Shown here: piece by piece, positions 7,332 to 15,088 of the stretch
How the letters are laid out: each line of letters starts with the position of its first letter
Position numbering within the stretch: position 1 is the stretch's first letter
Assembly (NCBI GenBank): GCA_964618075.1
Contig: CAZTZO010000013.1
Coordinates: forward strand, 1 to 43,349
From: CAYTMY01 sp964618075
GTDB lineage: Bacteria > Bacillota > Clostridia > Eubacteriales > Anaerofustaceae
Direction of reading: 5' to 3'
DNA length: 43,349 bases
Notes under the pieces: generated by a model
The model's input: the letters and a program-made list of their open reading frames with translations, nothing else
Told to the model about the DNA's origin: nothing
The model's database searches: none
Made by a program: the position numbers and the translations under genes

Positions 7332-8071
7332 GCGTTTTTACCTCCATCTTCTTTTATCTTGAACTCTCCAACGGGATATTCCTTTATGATAACATCCTCT
7401 ATACGCTTGTTTGCGTCGAGCGGGCTCATGTGCCAGTTTGTGGGGCAGCCTGTCAGGAATTCCACCATGGAATAACCCTCTTTGCCCATTTGAGCCTTAA
7501 GAGCCTTAATAATGTATTTTTTAGCCTGATTAATGTGCTTTACGTCATGAACAGAAGCTCTTGCGGAATACGCAACATTAAACTGGCTTGCTATAAGCTC
7601 GGGAAGGTGCATTGGCGCTCCTGTCAAATCGCAGTTTCTGCCCTTGACAGAGGTTGTTGTTTTCTGCTCCGGTAAGGTCGTCCAGCTCATCTGTCCGCCC
7701 GTCATACCGAAGTTGGTATTGTTTATCGTGAACACTGTAATGTTTTCATTTCTGTATGCTGCGTTTAAGGTCTCGGCAAGTCCGATAACTCCGGCATCAC
7801 CATCGCCCTGATATGTCATTACGCACATTTCGGGTATTGTTCTTTTCATTCCTGTGGCAACTGCGGCGGCTCTTCCGTGAGCGCACTGATAATCATCTCC
7901 GCCGAGTATTCCGTTGGCGTTGCAGCTACAACCGACGCCTAAAACAAGGACTTTATTATCGTTTAAACCCAGCTCTTCGAGTGCTTCCGCTATAAGACGC
8001 AGTACTATGCCGTGTCCGCAGCCGGCACAAAGCGCATGGGGTTTTAATTTTTCGGGTAATTTATATAACAT
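7328..8071 (-). CDS. vorA: 2-oxoacid:ferredoxin oxidoreductase, beta (TPP-binding) subunit
   Basis: The 247-aa product carries the thiamine-pyrophosphate part of the enzyme: CAGCGHGIVLRLIAEAL near residue 16, a GDGDAGVIG motif for Mg-TPP phosphate binding, and NNTNFGMTGGQMS downstream. Length and motifs fit the short beta subunits of the VorA/KorB group. A GGAG lies nine bases before the ATG, which directly abuts the alpha-subunit stop codon, so translation is likely coupled. The product acts in the cytoplasm with the alpha, gamma and ferredoxin-like subunits encoded around it. Confidence 0.92.
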   Translation of the reverse strand: MLYKLPEKLKPHALCAGCGHGIVLRLIAEALEELGLNDNKVLVLGVGCSCNANGILGGDDYQCAHGRAAAVATGMKRTIPEMCVMTYQGDGDAGVIGLAETLNAAYRNENITVFTINNTNFGMTGGQMSWTTLPEQKTTTSVKGRNCDLTGAPMHLPELIASQFNVAYSARASVHDVKHINQAKKYIIKALKAQMGKEGYSMVEFLTGCPTNWHMSPLDANKRIEDVIIKEYPVGEFKIKEDGGKNA

Positions 8072-9133
8072 TTAAAACATCTCCTTCACTTCGCCGTTTG
8101 CGACTTTTTTGTAGTAGTCTGTGATCAGTCCGACTCCGGGAACACCTTTGCCGTGAGCATTGCAGTACACAGGAACGTTGAATCCGCTCTTCTTTGCATT
8201 AAGGGCAACGTCTTCTACAAACTGACCGAAATCACTTGTTTCGATGCTTATAAAGCCCTTGACGTTTTTGTTTACTCTTTCAAATGCCTTCTGAGGGAAG
8301 GGCCAAACGATTTTCGGGCGTATCATACCTGCCTTGATTCCGTTTTCTCTCATCTTTTTAACGGCGTCCATTGCTACTCTTCCGGGAAGTCCGAAGGCCG
8401 CTATTACATATTCGGCGTCTTCAAGACCGTATTCTTCCCAGCGCTGCATCTCATTTGTTACACGCTCGTAAACCTCGCCCTTGAATTTCATTCCGTCAGG
8501 GCCTCTCATCTTTAAACTTTCGGCTCCGAGGCATGTTTTGCCGGTGCCGTCTATACCCCAGTCACGGTAAGGCTTTTCTTTAAATTCGGGCATGTCGACC
8601 TGTTCCATCATCTGTCCGAGATATGCTTCCGAAAGAAGGACTACGCCTATACGGTATTTCTCAGCTATGTCCCATGCTTCATATGCGTTGTCGACAAGCT
8701 CCTGTATTGATGAGGGAGCGTATACAACGCAGCGATAATCGCCGTGACCGCCGCCCTTTACTTCCTTGAAGTAGTCTGTCTGTCCGGAATCGAGAGTGCC
8801 CAGACCTGTCCCCCAACGCTGTACGTTAAGAAGCACGTAAGGAATGGAGTTTCTGGCTGCATAGGAAAAGCCCTCTACCATAAGTGAGCCTCCCGGGCCG
8901 GACGTTGCGCTGAAGGCTCTTGCTCTGCAGGAGGAAGCCCCCATTATCATATTTATACTTGCTACTTCATTTTCTGCCTGTATGAAGACTCTGCCAAGCT
9001 CGGGCATTCTCCATGACAGATATTCCAATGTTTCCGTTGAGGGAGTGATAGGATATCCCGCAAAGAAATCACATCCGCCTCTGAGAGCCGCTTCTGCGAC
9101 TGCTTCATTGCCTTTTAATAATTTTTTGCCCAT
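8072..9133 (-). CDS. vorB: 2-oxoacid:ferredoxin oxidoreductase, alpha subunit
   Basis: The 353-aa product starts MGKKLLKGNEAVAEAALRGG, followed by FFAGYPITPSTE, the usual start of VorB/KorA alpha subunits that make up the pyrimidine-binding side of the TPP site. Further motifs are SATSGPGGSLMVEG and QRWGTGLGT. The start is ATG 9133: GGAGG stands before it and it overlaps the stop of the upstream ferredoxin gene (TAATG). A longer reading to 9205 would run through that gene and is rejected. The separate ferredoxin, alpha, beta, gamma order fits VOR or KOR enzymes better than pyruvate:ferredoxin oxidoreductase, which is one long chain in most Clostridia. Confidence 0.92.
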   Translation of the reverse strand: MGKKLLKGNEAVAEAALRGGCDFFAGYPITPSTETLEYLSWRMPELGRVFIQAENEVASINMIMGASSCRARAFSATSGPGGSLMVEGFSYAARNSIPYVLLNVQRWGTGLGTLDSGQTDYFKEVKGGGHGDYRCVVYAPSSIQELVDNAYEAWDIAEKYRIGVVLLSEAYLGQMMEQVDMPEFKEKPYRDWGIDGTGKTCLGAESLKMRGPDGMKFKGEVYERVTNEMQRWEEYGLEDAEYVIAAFGLPGRVAMDAVKKMRENGIKAGMIRPKIVWPFPQKAFERVNKNVKGFISIETSDFGQFVEDVALNAKKSGFNVPVYCNAHGKGVPGVGLITDYYKKVANGEVKEMF

Positions 9134-9345
9134 TATTCTTGGACCTCCTCGATAGTAAATACGTAGTCGGGACACGCCGAGGTGCACATTGCGCACTTCA
9201 CGCACTTTTCTTCATCCACCGTGACGTACTTGTAACCGGCGTCGTTTGAATCGTCTCCGATCTTCAAAGCGCCCTTTGCACATGCCACAACGCACAGCTG
9301 GCAGCCTTTGCATCTTTGAGGGTGGATTATCAATTTTTCCTTCAT
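9133..9345 (-). CDS. vorD: 2x[4Fe-4S] ferredoxin-like delta subunit
   Basis: The 70-aa product has two clusters of cysteines, CKGCQLCVVAC and CVKCAMCTSACPD, the classic pattern for two [4Fe-4S] centres. As first gene of the operon it would supply the electron-transfer subunit that takes electrons from the TPP site to free ferredoxin. A start at 9345 gives the common VorD beginning (MKEKLIIHPQRCKGC). Confidence 0.92.
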   Translation of the reverse strand: MKEKLIIHPQRCKGCQLCVVACAKGALKIGDDSNDAGYKYVTVDEEKCVKCAMCTSACPDYVFTIEEVQE

Positions 9346-9429
9346 TTGTCAAAATCCTTTCTTCGGCATTTGTCAATATCATGTAAGGATACCGCACAAT
9401 TCCGATTGATAATTTAAAATATTACAGTT

Positions 9430-9534
9430 TTGCATATGAAATGACGCTCACAGTATAGCACCGAAGCAAAAGCTTGTCAATATAACTATTGTATATTTAA
9501 TCCCTTAAAAAGTCACAAATAGTATTGCATATGA
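9430..9534. repeat. Pair of TTGCATATGA direct repeats flanking the vor promoter
   Basis: TTGCATATGA occurs at 9430-9439 and again at 9525-9534, 95 bases or about nine helical turns apart, on either side of the vor promoter. CATATGA recurs at 10435-10441 in the spacer between the DauR-like gene and buk. This is a candidate operator set for the regulator encoded next door. Binding is inferred, not known. Confidence 0.5.
9452..9480 (-). promoter_or_regulatory. Promoter of the vorDABC operon
   Basis: On the minus strand, TTGACA (9475-9480) and TATACT (9452-9457) are separated by exactly 17 bases, a near-consensus vegetative promoter 107 bases before vorD. The direct repeat TTGCATATGA at 9430-9439 and 9525-9534 brackets it. 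Confidence 0.85.
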
Positions 9535-9553
9535 CAATTGCTCATGTTATAAT
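9525..9553 (+). promoter_or_regulatory. Possible plus-strand promoter in the vorD/regulator spacer
   Basis: TTGCAT and TATAAT (near 9548) are 17 bases apart on the plus strand. They point toward the 3' end of the minus-strand regulator gene, with no plus-strand gene before buk. They may be chance, or may drive an antisense or small RNA. The -35 is degenerate and overlaps the TTGCATATGA repeat. Confidence 0.3.
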
Positions 9554-9646
9554 CACGCTGTAATAAATTTGTATCAATCAATTTTAAAAATGCAAATAAT
9601 TACATTATTAAATTTTGATTGAACGAGAGTTGATTGAAAAAGCGCA

Positions 9647-9670
9647 TAAAAAAACACCGCATTTCTGCGG
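9647..9670 (-). terminator. Terminator of the DauR-like regulator gene
   Basis: On the minus strand CCGCA/TGCGG form a short GC stem with a GAAA loop, and seven T follow (A run 9648-9654). It lies 28 bases past the gene's stop. Confidence 0.65.
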
Positions 9671-9697
9671 CATTTAAGTACATTGGAGGAAATAATA

Positions 9698-10387
9698 TTA
9701 AATATTTCTCAAATGCATATATACGGTCGTTATACCTATACCAAGAAGCTTTGCGCATATCTCAACGCCGTCCTTGACGTTGAAAATGCCGGATTCGGAC
9801 AGTCGTCTGATTATTTCCTTGTTTTTATATTTAGAAGGTATTTTCGGATCTGCCATAATGGTTTCTTTCGCCTCGTTTACGGATTTGATGATTATCGACT
9901 CGTAGCCGTTATCATCATCATCATAGTCTGATTTCTCATGCTTCTTGACTATGACGTCCTTCGGAGGACAAAGCATATTTACTATATCGCTTAGCGGAGT
10001 ATTGAGCGAAAAGTTCAGACACATCATTCCGATGATTTTGTTGTCGTCTCCTATAATGCCGATAGTTGCGGAGCGGAATATGTCTCCGTTTTTGTTTTCG
10101 CTGAAATACAGGCTTACGGGAGATAGGTTGCGGTGGAGCTTGTCATACAGATGTCTTATGGCTCCTGCGGGATATTCGTCTATCTGCTGACCTGCTGAAC
10201 GAAACGAATAGTGACCGTTGATTATTTTTTTAATAAAATCATCGTCTATTCCAAAGCTGTGTACCACTATTTCATAGCCTCCGCCCAGATAATAGCCCAA
10301 ACAATCCGCAAGTGTACAGTATGATTCAAGGAGTTTTTCGTCTGAATCGCTCAGCGAGAGCAGGTATTGATCTATGCCTCTGTCCAT
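9698..10387 (-). CDS. YheO/DauR-type transcriptional regulator (PAS-like plus helix-turn-helix)
   Basis: The 229-aa product has an N-terminal YheO-type PAS-like domain (residues about 15-130, with YCTLADCLGYYLGGGYEIVVHS, near SFGIDDDFIKKIINGHYSFR, and IIGDDNKIIGMMCLNF). It also has a C-terminal helix-turn-helix (about 190-229: RRLSESGIFNVKDGVEICAK, then LGIGITTVYMHLRN). In DauR, the D-arginine utilisation regulator, this architecture senses a small molecule. Here it sits between the vor operon and buk-pduL, facing away from buk, and most likely controls one or both. A stretch of about 35 residues rich in Asp and Lys links the domains. The family is clear; the effector is unknown. Confidence 0.82.
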   Translation of the reverse strand: MDRGIDQYLLSLSDSDEKLLESYCTLADCLGYYLGGGYEIVVHSFGIDDDFIKKIINGHYSFRSAGQQIDEYPAGAIRHLYDKLHRNLSPVSLYFSENKNGDIFRSATIGIIGDDNKIIGMMCLNFSLNTPLSDIVNMLCPPKDVIVKKHEKSDYDDDDNGYESIIIKSVNEAKETIMADPKIPSKYKNKEIIRRLSESGIFNVKDGVEICAKLLGIGITTVYMHLRNI

Positions 10388-10441
10388 TTTATGACCTCAT
10401 TACTTAAATAATTATAAATTTTAACAGCGCTTTTCATATGA

Positions 10442-10470
10442 ACATAACATAAGTTTAACGCCAATGTCAA
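10442..10470 (-). promoter_or_regulatory. Promoter of the DauR-like regulator gene
   Basis: Minus strand TTGACA (10465-10470), 17 bases, then TTATGT (10442-10447). A CATATGA motif lies just downstream (10435-10441), a place suited to autoregulation. Confidence 0.65.
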
Positions 10471-10525
10471 TAAACCTAAGAAATAAAAAGCTTAATGAAA
10501 ACTACTATATAAAGGAGAAAAGTAT

Positions 10526-11632
10526 ATGGAGAACAAGTACAAAATATTGATAATCAATCTCGGCTCGACCTCCTCAAAGCTCGCTGTGAGCGAAAGCGAG
10601 AAGATCGTTGTCGAAAAAGAGTACTCTCATTCACCCTCTGAACTCAAGGCAATAGAAACAAAACAGGATTCCGTTGCGTTCAGAAAAAAGATAGTCTTTG
10701 AGTTCCTTGATGAAAGCAAGACGGATATACACAGTCTTGACGCTATAGCGGTAAGAGGCTTGGGTAAGAGCGTCGGCTATAAGCACGGAGCATATCTGTT
10801 GAGCCCTCAGCTCGGAGATGATTGCAGAAACGGAGCGGGCGGACATGCGGGATTATACGCAGGCACTGTAATAGGGGACGAGCTTTCGAGGGAATACTCA
10901 ATACCTGCATACCTTTACGACGTGATATCCACAGATGAAATTTATCAGAAGGCGCGCGTTTGCGGAATAAAGGATTATAGAAGGAAATGTCGTACTCACA
11001 CCCTTAACGGGCGTGCAACGGCAAGAAAAGCTGCACAGCAGCTCGGTCTTGATTTTGAGAACAGTACATTTATTATATGCCATATGGGCGGCGGAAACGG
11101 TACGATGTGCGTCAAAAACGGCGTTATCGTAGACGCTTATTCCGCTGAAGAAGGAAGTTTTTCGCCTGAGAGAGCCGGCAGAGTACCTGAAGATTTCCTC
11201 ATGGACGTATACACAAACAGCGACAACTCACCTGCTGATATAAAGAGGCTCTTAAAAAAGGAAGTAGGTATTTACGGACATCTCGCCACGAGCGATTGCA
11301 GAGAGGTCGAAAAACGAATAAACGAGGGCGATAAAAAAGCGAAGCTGGTCTACGAGGCTATGGCGTATCAGCTGAGCAAGGATATCGGAGCAATGGCAAG
11401 CGTGGCAAAGGGCAAGGTCGATGCCGTAGTACTTACAGGAGGCGTGGCGCATTCGAAAATGTTCACGGATATGATAAGTGAGAACGTTAGCTTTATAGCA
11501 AAGGTCATGGTAATGCCCGGAGCTATGGAAATGGAAGCCCTTGCGATGGGCATAACGCGCGTGCTCAACAAAGAAGAAGGTCTCAACGACTATAACGAAG
11601 CTTTGAAAGCTCATACTCTGTTTGAGTTTTAA
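10526..11632 (+). CDS. buk: Butyrate kinase (acetate/propionate/butyrate kinase superfamily)
   Basis: The 368-aa product opens with IINLGSTSSKLAV, the phosphate-binding loop of the acetokinase group. HAGLYAGTVIGDEL, FIICHMGGGNGTMCV and VVLTGGVAHSKMF follow in the order seen in butyrate kinases. Buk-type enzymes convert acyl-phosphate and ADP to the free acid and ATP in the cytoplasm, and branched-chain acids are often accepted. An AAAGGAG lies before the ATG. The gene is 25 bases ahead of pduL and the two are surely co-transcribed. With the upstream oxidoreductase this gives a path from 2-oxoacid to acid with one ATP made. Which acid is not shown by the sequence. Confidence 0.9.
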   Translation: MENKYKILIINLGSTSSKLAVSESEKIVVEKEYSHSPSELKAIETKQDSVAFRKKIVFEFLDESKTDIHSLDAIAVRGLGKSVGYKHGAYLLSPQLGDDCRNGAGGHAGLYAGTVIGDELSREYSIPAYLYDVISTDEIYQKARVCGIKDYRRKCRTHTLNGRATARKAAQQLGLDFENSTFIICHMGGGNGTMCVKNGVIVDAYSAEEGSFSPERAGRVPEDFLMDVYTNSDNSPADIKRLLKKEVGIYGHLATSDCREVEKRINEGDKKAKLVYEAMAYQLSKDIGAMASVAKGKVDAVVLTGGVAHSKMFTDMISENVSFIAKVMVMPGAMEMEALAMGITRVLNKEEGLNDYNEALKAHTLFEF

Positions 11633-11657
11633 TAAATAAAAATATAGGAGAAAAAGG

Positions 11658-12260
11658 ATGAAATATACAAACGAAAGTCAGAAATTTCCCGTTGCGGTAT
11701 CTGCAAGACATTTGCATCTTACACAACAGACCCTTGAAGTTTTATTCGGAGAAGGCTACGAGCTTACCTGCGATAAACCGATAAAAGGTCAGTTTTGTTC
11801 TACAACGAGAGCAAAGGTAGTAGGCCCGAAGGGTACCTTTGAGAGAGTTGCGGTTATGGGACCGTGCAGAGATTTCAACCAGTTCGAACTATCCCTTACC
11901 GACGCCAGAACCTTCGGCATTGAAGGCGCAATACGTATGTCGGGAGATATAGAGAACACTCCGGGCTTTACCGTAGTCGGCACGAAGGGCGAAGTGACCT
12001 TTGATAAGGGCGCTATAGTAGCAAAGAGACATATCCACCTTAGTCATGCTCTTGCAAAGGAATTTGACTTAAAGGACGGCGACAGCGTGTTAATGGCGAT
12101 AGAAAGCCCCGACAGAAAGCTTATATTCGACGATACTATCGTTCATATGAACAAAAGCGCAACATCGGACTCAAAGTGTCATATAGATACAGATGAAGGA
12201 AACGCCGCAGGTATTCTCGGCAGAATGGGTACTGCTTTTATAGTTTCAAAGAGCGAATAG
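11658..12260 (+). CDS. pduL: Phosphate acyltransferase, PduL family, non-microcompartment form
   Basis: The 200-aa product has two PduL domains with zinc-ligand motifs ARHLHLT near residue 16 and KRHIHLS near residue 121. It also has MGPCRDFNQFELSLTDART in the middle. PduL transfers an acyl group from CoA to phosphate, the step just before butyrate kinase. The N-terminus has only about ten residues before the first domain, so it lacks the amphipathic encapsulation peptide that sends PduL into propanediol microcompartments, and no shell genes are near. It therefore probably works free in the cytoplasm with Buk, replacing the usual Ptb. AGGAG stands before the ATG. Confidence 0.92.
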   Translation: MKYTNESQKFPVAVSARHLHLTQQTLEVLFGEGYELTCDKPIKGQFCSTTRAKVVGPKGTFERVAVMGPCRDFNQFELSLTDARTFGIEGAIRMSGDIENTPGFTVVGTKGEVTFDKGAIVAKRHIHLSHALAKEFDLKDGDSVLMAIESPDRKLIFDDTIVHMNKSATSDSKCHIDTDEGNAAGILGRMGTAFIVSKSE

Positions 12261-12316
12261 TATAATAATTTACAGACGCATAAACTTGAGTTTGGATTGA
12301 TTAATGCATGAAAATA

Positions 12317-12345
12317 TTGACATAATTTACTTACTATGATAAAAT
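12317..12345 (+). promoter_or_regulatory. Promoter of the FAD oxidoreductase gene
   Basis: TTGACA (12317-12322), 17 bases, TAAAAT (12340-12345). The message would carry a leader of about 85 bases before the gene at 12439. Confidence 0.75.
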
Positions 12346-12407
12346 CTGAGTTGTTCAAAATTATGCATACATAAGCATGAAAAATATTATAAATCGGAAA
12401 GGAGAGA

Positions 12408-12467
12408 ATGCAGAAATACTGTATTCCGAATGTGAAAAATGGAAAAAAATTACACGGAACAAGCTAA
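12408..12467 (+). CDS. Possible 19-aa leader peptide overlapping the FAD oxidoreductase start
   Basis: AAAGGAGAGA ends one base before an ATG at 12408 that opens a 19-codon frame (MQKYCIPNVKNGKKLHGTS). It runs past the ATG of the oxidoreductase (12439) in another frame and ends at 12467. The large gene itself has no good ribosome binding site and its in-frame upstream codon is a stop (12433-12435). The strong Shine-Dalgarno is rather close to 12408 (three to four bases) but far too distant from 12439. Translation coupling is one reading; the peptide may not exist. Confidence 0.3.
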   Translation: MQKYCIPNVKNGKKLHGTS

Positions 12468-13908
12468 CAATCTGCCAATCTGTGACGAATGTGACGTGCT
12501 GGTAGTCGGCGGCGGCGCGGCCGGTCACTCTGCTGCTATAGCGGCGGCAAGAGCAGGAGCCAAGAAGGTAATCCTTATGGAACGCTACGGCTTTTTCGGA
12601 GGCGACGTGACCGGTGGGTACGTTATAATGATACCGGCATTGAGCTGGAGAAACTTCTCTATGGTTCGAGGCTTGCAGGAGGAGTGGTTTACAAGACTTG
12701 ACAAAAACGCGCCCGGCTCGTACATATGCCCTTCACTTGATGAAATAGGAGAAACAACTCCTATAAAAATGGATCGTTGGTCGCTTATACACGGCTGCAC
12801 GATGTATAAGGGAGCTGTCAGCGACAGACTTGTGAGAGCTCCTTACTATGAGCCGAATCAGCTCAAGATAGAAATGGACTTAATGGTTCAGGAGGAAGAG
12901 AACATACAAGTAATGCTTCACTGCTGGGGAACCAAGCCCATTATGGACGGCGACTGTGTAAAGGGCGTTATCTGCGAGAGTAAAGAAGGCAGAAGAGCAG
13001 TCATGGCGAAGGTGACTATTGATGCTACCGGCGACGGAGATCTTTATTCACAGGCAGGCGCTCCGTGCTTTGACAATCGTTCCAGCGAATCCAGAGCCGA
13101 CAAGACAGCTTTGGTATGGAGAATGGGCGGAGTAGACTTTGACATGTTCGCACGTTGGGGCAGAGATAACCCCGAGATGCTCACAGAATTCAAAGCGGAA
13201 CTCATGAAAGTCGCCGGCTACAAGACAGCGATACTTCCCTCGGAGAGAAACGACGTAGTATGGTTCAACAACTGGCTTGCAGGACTTAACTGCGCAAACA
13301 TAGAGGATATAAAGAAAACGGAATTCACCGTGCGTAATTCTATCAGAAGAATAATCAAGTACTGTCGTGAATACTATGCTCCGGCATTCAAAAACGCTTT
13401 CCTTTATGATATAGCTCCTCAGCTCGGAGCAAGATGCTCAAGAAGACTCGACGGCGAATATGTAATGACAAAGCTCGATTTCGCATGTGCAAGTAAGTTT
13501 GACGATGTCATCGCATGGCACAGCTGCATAGGTCATTCAAACGACGGAGTTCCCCTTGAAATACCTTACAGAGCGCTTCTTCCCAAGAAGATAGAAAACC
13601 TCCTTTGCCCCGGCAGACATTTGTCGGCAGACGACAAAGCTATAGACGCTCTTAACCTTATTCCGCAATGCGTCGGAACAGGTCAGGCAGCGGGTGTTGC
13701 GGCAGCGGTGTGCGCTAATGAGAATACAACGACTCACAACGTAAATATAAAGAAGGTTCAGGATATACTCTGTCACGAACAGGACGTACCTCTTCCCAGA
13801 CAGGATAACACAGATCCCGAGCTTGTAAAACAGTTGGAGGAATACCAATACGGTACAATGACGCCTATGGCAAAGAAAATACGTCAGGACGCAGGACTCG
13901 ACTGGTAA
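12439..13908 (+). CDS. FAD-dependent oxidoreductase (FAD_oxidored family)
   Basis: The 489-aa product has a Rossmann dinucleotide motif VLVVGGGAAGHSAAIAAARAG near residue 21, then ERYGFFGGDVTGG. It later has KVTIDATGDGDLYSQAGAP and, near the end, LLCPGRHLSADDKAID and PQCVGTGQAAGVAAAV. These are the marks of the PF12831-type FAD oxidoreductases, a group whose members act on varied, often unknown, substrates. It has no signal peptide. It has its own promoter just after pduL and ends in a strong terminator, and is likely part of the same catabolic set, perhaps forming the 2-oxoacid or oxidising a related compound; that is inference. The ATG used follows an in-frame stop, so the start is fixed at 12439 or later. 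Confidence 0.82.
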   Translation: MEKNYTEQANNLPICDECDVLVVGGGAAGHSAAIAAARAGAKKVILMERYGFFGGDVTGGYVIMIPALSWRNFSMVRGLQEEWFTRLDKNAPGSYICPSLDEIGETTPIKMDRWSLIHGCTMYKGAVSDRLVRAPYYEPNQLKIEMDLMVQEEENIQVMLHCWGTKPIMDGDCVKGVICESKEGRRAVMAKVTIDATGDGDLYSQAGAPCFDNRSSESRADKTALVWRMGGVDFDMFARWGRDNPEMLTEFKAELMKVAGYKTAILPSERNDVVWFNNWLAGLNCANIEDIKKTEFTVRNSIRRIIKYCREYYAPAFKNAFLYDIAPQLGARCSRRLDGEYVMTKLDFACASKFDDVIAWHSCIGHSNDGVPLEIPYRALLPKKIENLLCPGRHLSADDKAIDALNLIPQCVGTGQAAGVAAAVCANENTTTHNVNIKKVQDILCHEQDVPLPRQDNTDPELVKQLEEYQYGTMTPMAKKIRQDAGLDW

Positions 13909-13955
13909 AAAAGCACATAACCTAATTACGGTTTTTCGATTACTTCCTTATTTGA

Positions 13956-13993
13956 CCCAAAAGGGAGCCGATTATTCGGCTCCCTTTTGGGTT
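13956..13993. terminator. Strong convergent terminator
   Basis: CCCAAAAGGGAGCCGA (13956-13971) and TCGGCTCCCTTTTGGG (13976-13991) make a perfect 16-bp stem, with T-rich sequence after it. It lies between the FAD oxidoreductase gene and the facing Cys-rich gene. Confidence 0.9.
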
Positions 13994-14007
13994 GTGTTTT
14001 TTTCTTT

Positions 14008-14181
14008 TTAAGCGTTCTCAATGAACATTGCATATCCGTTTTTATCACAGCACTCATCATCTTTGACTATCTTGAGTTCATAATCGCTGTCTATACAGCA
14101 GCCTTTGCCGCGCGCTCTCATGCACTTTGGGTATTTGTCGCATACATATCTAAAGCAATATTTGTCGTTTTCATTAAGCAT
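14008..14181 (-). CDS. Small cysteine-rich protein, 57 aa
   Basis: The ATG at 14181 stands eight bases behind AGGAGG and opens 57 codons with seven cysteines (C9, C14, C20, C28, C29, C44, C45) and many charged residues (MLNENDKYCFRYVCDKYPKC, RARGKGCC, DDECCDKNGYAMFIENA). The even spread and CC pairs suggest a metal or Fe-S site, not a secreted disulfide protein, as there is no signal peptide. The strong ribosome binding site and a facing terminator support a real gene. I do not recognise the family. Confidence 0.7.
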   Translation of the reverse strand: MLNENDKYCFRYVCDKYPKCMRARGKGCCIDSDYELKIVKDDECCDKNGYAMFIENA

Positions 14182-14349
14182 GATATTTCCTCCTGCCTGC
14201 GAAAAAAATATTTTATATATTGATTATAGCCTAAAATGGCGATTTATGTACGATTAAAGCATTATCTAATCCTGCTTTAATTGATTTTTCATGCATATCA
14301 TGTTAAATTTATAACAGACCCTTCAAAGGGTATGACTACGGTGAGGATC

Positions 14350-15042
14350 ATGAAGAAGGAAAAAAGCGGTATCGGTATAAAAATTCTTGCGGCAATTCTT
14401 ATTTTGGCGGGAATAGTTCTGCTCATTTACAGATATACCGATATTTTTGACGGCATTATTTTAAAGAACAGATCTTCATCGGACAAGAATGATGCGCCTA
14501 CGGACGAAATCGAATACCCTGAAGCCAAAACGAGTACACTTAGCTTTATTCCGGACTCAGTCGTAAACGAGGCGTATAACAATAGCTCAAAGTCATATAT
14601 TATTTATGATGTATCCTCAAACGAGGACGCTTCTTCTTTGTGGATACAGCCACGTACGCAGGCGGATAACGTAGTTAATGCCGAATCGACTCTTATGAAA
14701 TACGATGAGGATTTTTTCGCGAATTTCATTGTCTTTTCAGCCTTTGAATTTAAAGCCGACAAAGAAGTATCAACGCTTTCCTTTGATATATATAATACGA
14801 GCGACAGAGCATATACGGGTATATATTTTTCCGTAAATCTTCTAAATAATAAGGGCGAACGCTTATATGCAATGTACGCAGGAGTAGATTCACTTGACAT
14901 TGGCAAGAAGGCGACAGTAAATCTTAAATATACGCTTGATTCCTCCGATACTTCTGTTCCTGTTTCGTTTAAGATGGATAATATTTCTCTGTATTGGCTT
15001 GAAAACAATGAAGAAGAGCATATAAGCTGGTATTTTGATTAA
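14350..15042 (+). CDS. Membrane-anchored extracytoplasmic protein, unknown function
   Basis: From ATG 14350 the 230-aa product has a basic start (MKKEKSGIGIK), one membrane span (ILAAILILAGIVLLIY) and an exported beta-rich domain. Its middle (FEFKADKEVSTLSFDIYNTSDRAYTGIYFSVNLLNNKGERLY) reads like an immunoglobulin-like fold. GGTGAGG stands four bases before this ATG; another ATG at 14332 and a TTG at 14281 are in frame but have weaker sites. A possible promoter (TTGATT-N17-TAAATT) begins at 14281. The chagasin-like lipoprotein gene follows 46 bases later, so the two may share a message. I do not recognise the family. Confidence 0.7.
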   Translation: MKKEKSGIGIKILAAILILAGIVLLIYRYTDIFDGIILKNRSSSDKNDAPTDEIEYPEAKTSTLSFIPDSVVNEAYNNSSKSYIIYDVSSNEDASSLWIQPRTQADNVVNAESTLMKYDEDFFANFIVFSAFEFKADKEVSTLSFDIYNTSDRAYTGIYFSVNLLNNKGERLYAMYAGVDSLDIGKKATVNLKYTLDSSDTSVPVSFKMDNISLYWLENNEEEHISWYFD

Positions 15043-15088
15043 AAATATATAATTGCAGAGCTTTATGCTCTAAGAAAAGGAGTAGCTT

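Noticed and set aside
10631..11614. Several minus-strand frames of 60-120 aa
   Set aside because: Shadows of butyrate kinase; no ribosome sites.
11658..12260. Bacterial microcompartment locus suggested by PduL
   Set aside because: No shell-protein genes nearby and PduL lacks the N-terminal encapsulation helix.
13987..14223. 78-aa plus-strand frame with hydrophobic segments
   Set aside because: Antisense to the Cys-rich minus-strand gene, which has AGGAGG; the plus frame begins inside a terminator.
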